Assembly (NCBI GenBank): GCA_021793055.1
Contig: JAJYTL010000047.1
Location: forward strand, 1-14,737
Length of the DNA: 14,737 nt
Direction of reading: 5' to 3'
From: Pseudomonadota bacterium
GTDB lineage: Bacteria; Pseudomonadota; Alphaproteobacteria; Ferrovibrionales; Ferrovibrionaceae
Position numbers and translations under genes: made by a program. Below, one piece after another: positions 14,234 to 14,737 of this stretch; positions within the stretch are counted from its first letter, which is position 1; every line of letters starts with the position of its first letter. The notes below the pieces were generated by a model. That model was given only the letters and a program-made list of their open reading frames with translations, did not search any database and was not told the DNA's origin.

Positions 14234-14514
14234 AAAGTGGAAAATTCGGGAGCCAGTTCTGAATCGGCATGTGCAGTTAGAGGGGCCTATGGGAATGGAG
14301 GGAATGCGCCACCTTGCCCCGTTGCCGGCACTGGGTCCAGGCCGTCTGGTGTTGGAACCGCGGGGTGGGAAGAGGCCGGATCTGACAGTCGGTCCTGCGT
14401 CCATAATGCTCTTGAATATGGACTAGCAAGGCCCAGTTAGCGCCAACAACGGTCGACACCTTTCCTCGCGCAAAGGGCCGCCGGTGCGAGGAGGACGTTC
14501 GCGGTCGTTGGCGA
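14234..14514. other. Gene-poor region downstream of the AhpD-like gene
   Basis: I see no convincing gene here. Short overlapping frames are present in several phases, as expected in GC-rich DNA. A CCTCGC/GCGAGG stem (14464-14469 with 14486-14491, 16-nt loop) lies near the right part, without a T-run, so it is not a clear terminator. Confidence 0.4.
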
Positions 14515-14736
14515 CTAATCGATGGGGATCTTGGCCGCAGCCAAGGTTACGACGCCTCCAATGTCTTCCCGGATGTCGGAAGCGAATACGACACACTCCT
14601 CTCTTCTCTTTTCAGCGACAGCTCGCCTGGCCGCCGCGCGGACATTGTCTCCCCAATAAGCCAAGCGTAAGCCGTGCAGCGCACTCCATACCGGGGAGGG
14701 CGACGTCCTATTTATGCTCCGTGTTCTTCCGCCTCG
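14515..14736 (-). CDS. Possible C-terminal end of a protein entering from the right edge (partial, unrecognised)
   Basis: The minus strand is open from the window edge to a TAG at 14517-14515, giving 73 residues without a start. The last 55 or so residues look protein-like: LRLAYWGDN, EECVVFASDIRED, then GGVVTLAAAKIPID at the end. I do not recognise the family. An open frame of this length occurs by chance in GC-rich DNA, so this is only a candidate; sequence to the right of the window would settle it. Confidence 0.25.
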   Translation of the reverse strand, partial: RGGRTRSINRTSPSPVWSALHGLRLAYWGDNVRAAARRAVAEKRREECVVFASDIREDIGGVVTLAAAKIPID

Positions 14737-14737
14737 G

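Noticed and set aside
1..14737. CRISPR arrays, tRNA and rRNA genes
   Set aside because: I looked for regularly spaced repeats and for tRNA- or rRNA-like segments in the gaps and saw none.

Overview
The window is GC-rich DNA from a proteobacterium, most likely a sulfur-oxidising alphaproteobacterium. This placement is an inference from the sulfur-oxidation genes, a DUF3422 protein, a NodT-type efflux lipoprotein and the codon bias, not from a marker gene. Positions 1-8924 form a sulfur-oxidation island. On the minus strand, reading leftwards, are a DsrE-type sulfurtransferase with a vicinal Cys pair (1768-2148), a two-cluster ferredoxin-like HdrC (950-1684) and an HdrB (899 to beyond position 1). 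This matches the dsrE3C-shdrC1-shdrB1 start of the sulfur-oxidising heterodisulfide-reductase-like (sHdr) cluster. shdrA, hyp, shdrC2 and shdrB2 would be expected further left, outside the window.

Upstream of dsrE, also on the minus strand, lies a class-I glutamine-amidotransferase-like protein (2780-3475) that has lost its nucleophilic cysteine. A 631-bp gene-poor gap separates the two. The gap holds a TATAAT hexamer and a perfect 7-bp inverted repeat that could control the sHdr operon.

Divergent from this, on the plus strand, is a tightly packed operon: radical SAM protein (3566-4597), geranylgeranyl-reductase-like flavoprotein (4605-5681), second radical SAM protein (5707-6984) and lipoate-protein ligase (6981-8924). 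These fit the LipS1/LipT/LipS2/sLpl(AB) pathway, which octanoylates the lipoate-binding protein LbpA and then inserts two sulfurs. LbpA carries sulfur for the sHdr complex, but no lbpA is visible here. The most unusual feature is that the ligase is fused in frame to a complete alpha/beta-hydrolase with an intact Ser-Asp-His triad. I know of no described precedent.

An IS1341-type element (about 8904-10270) with only tnpB, on the minus strand, abuts the ligase-hydrolase gene. Its right end supplies the last six codons and the stop of that gene. The tnpB product has all RuvC and zinc-finger residues, and its predicted omega-RNA guide would be read from the hydrolase 3' end.

The right third (10513-14737) looks unrelated to sulfur oxidation. 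It has a DUF3422 membrane-anchored protein (minus), a NodT/OprM-type outer-membrane efflux lipoprotein without visible pump partners, an AhpD/CMD-family protein just downstream, and gene-poor sequence with a possible partial reading frame running off the right edge.
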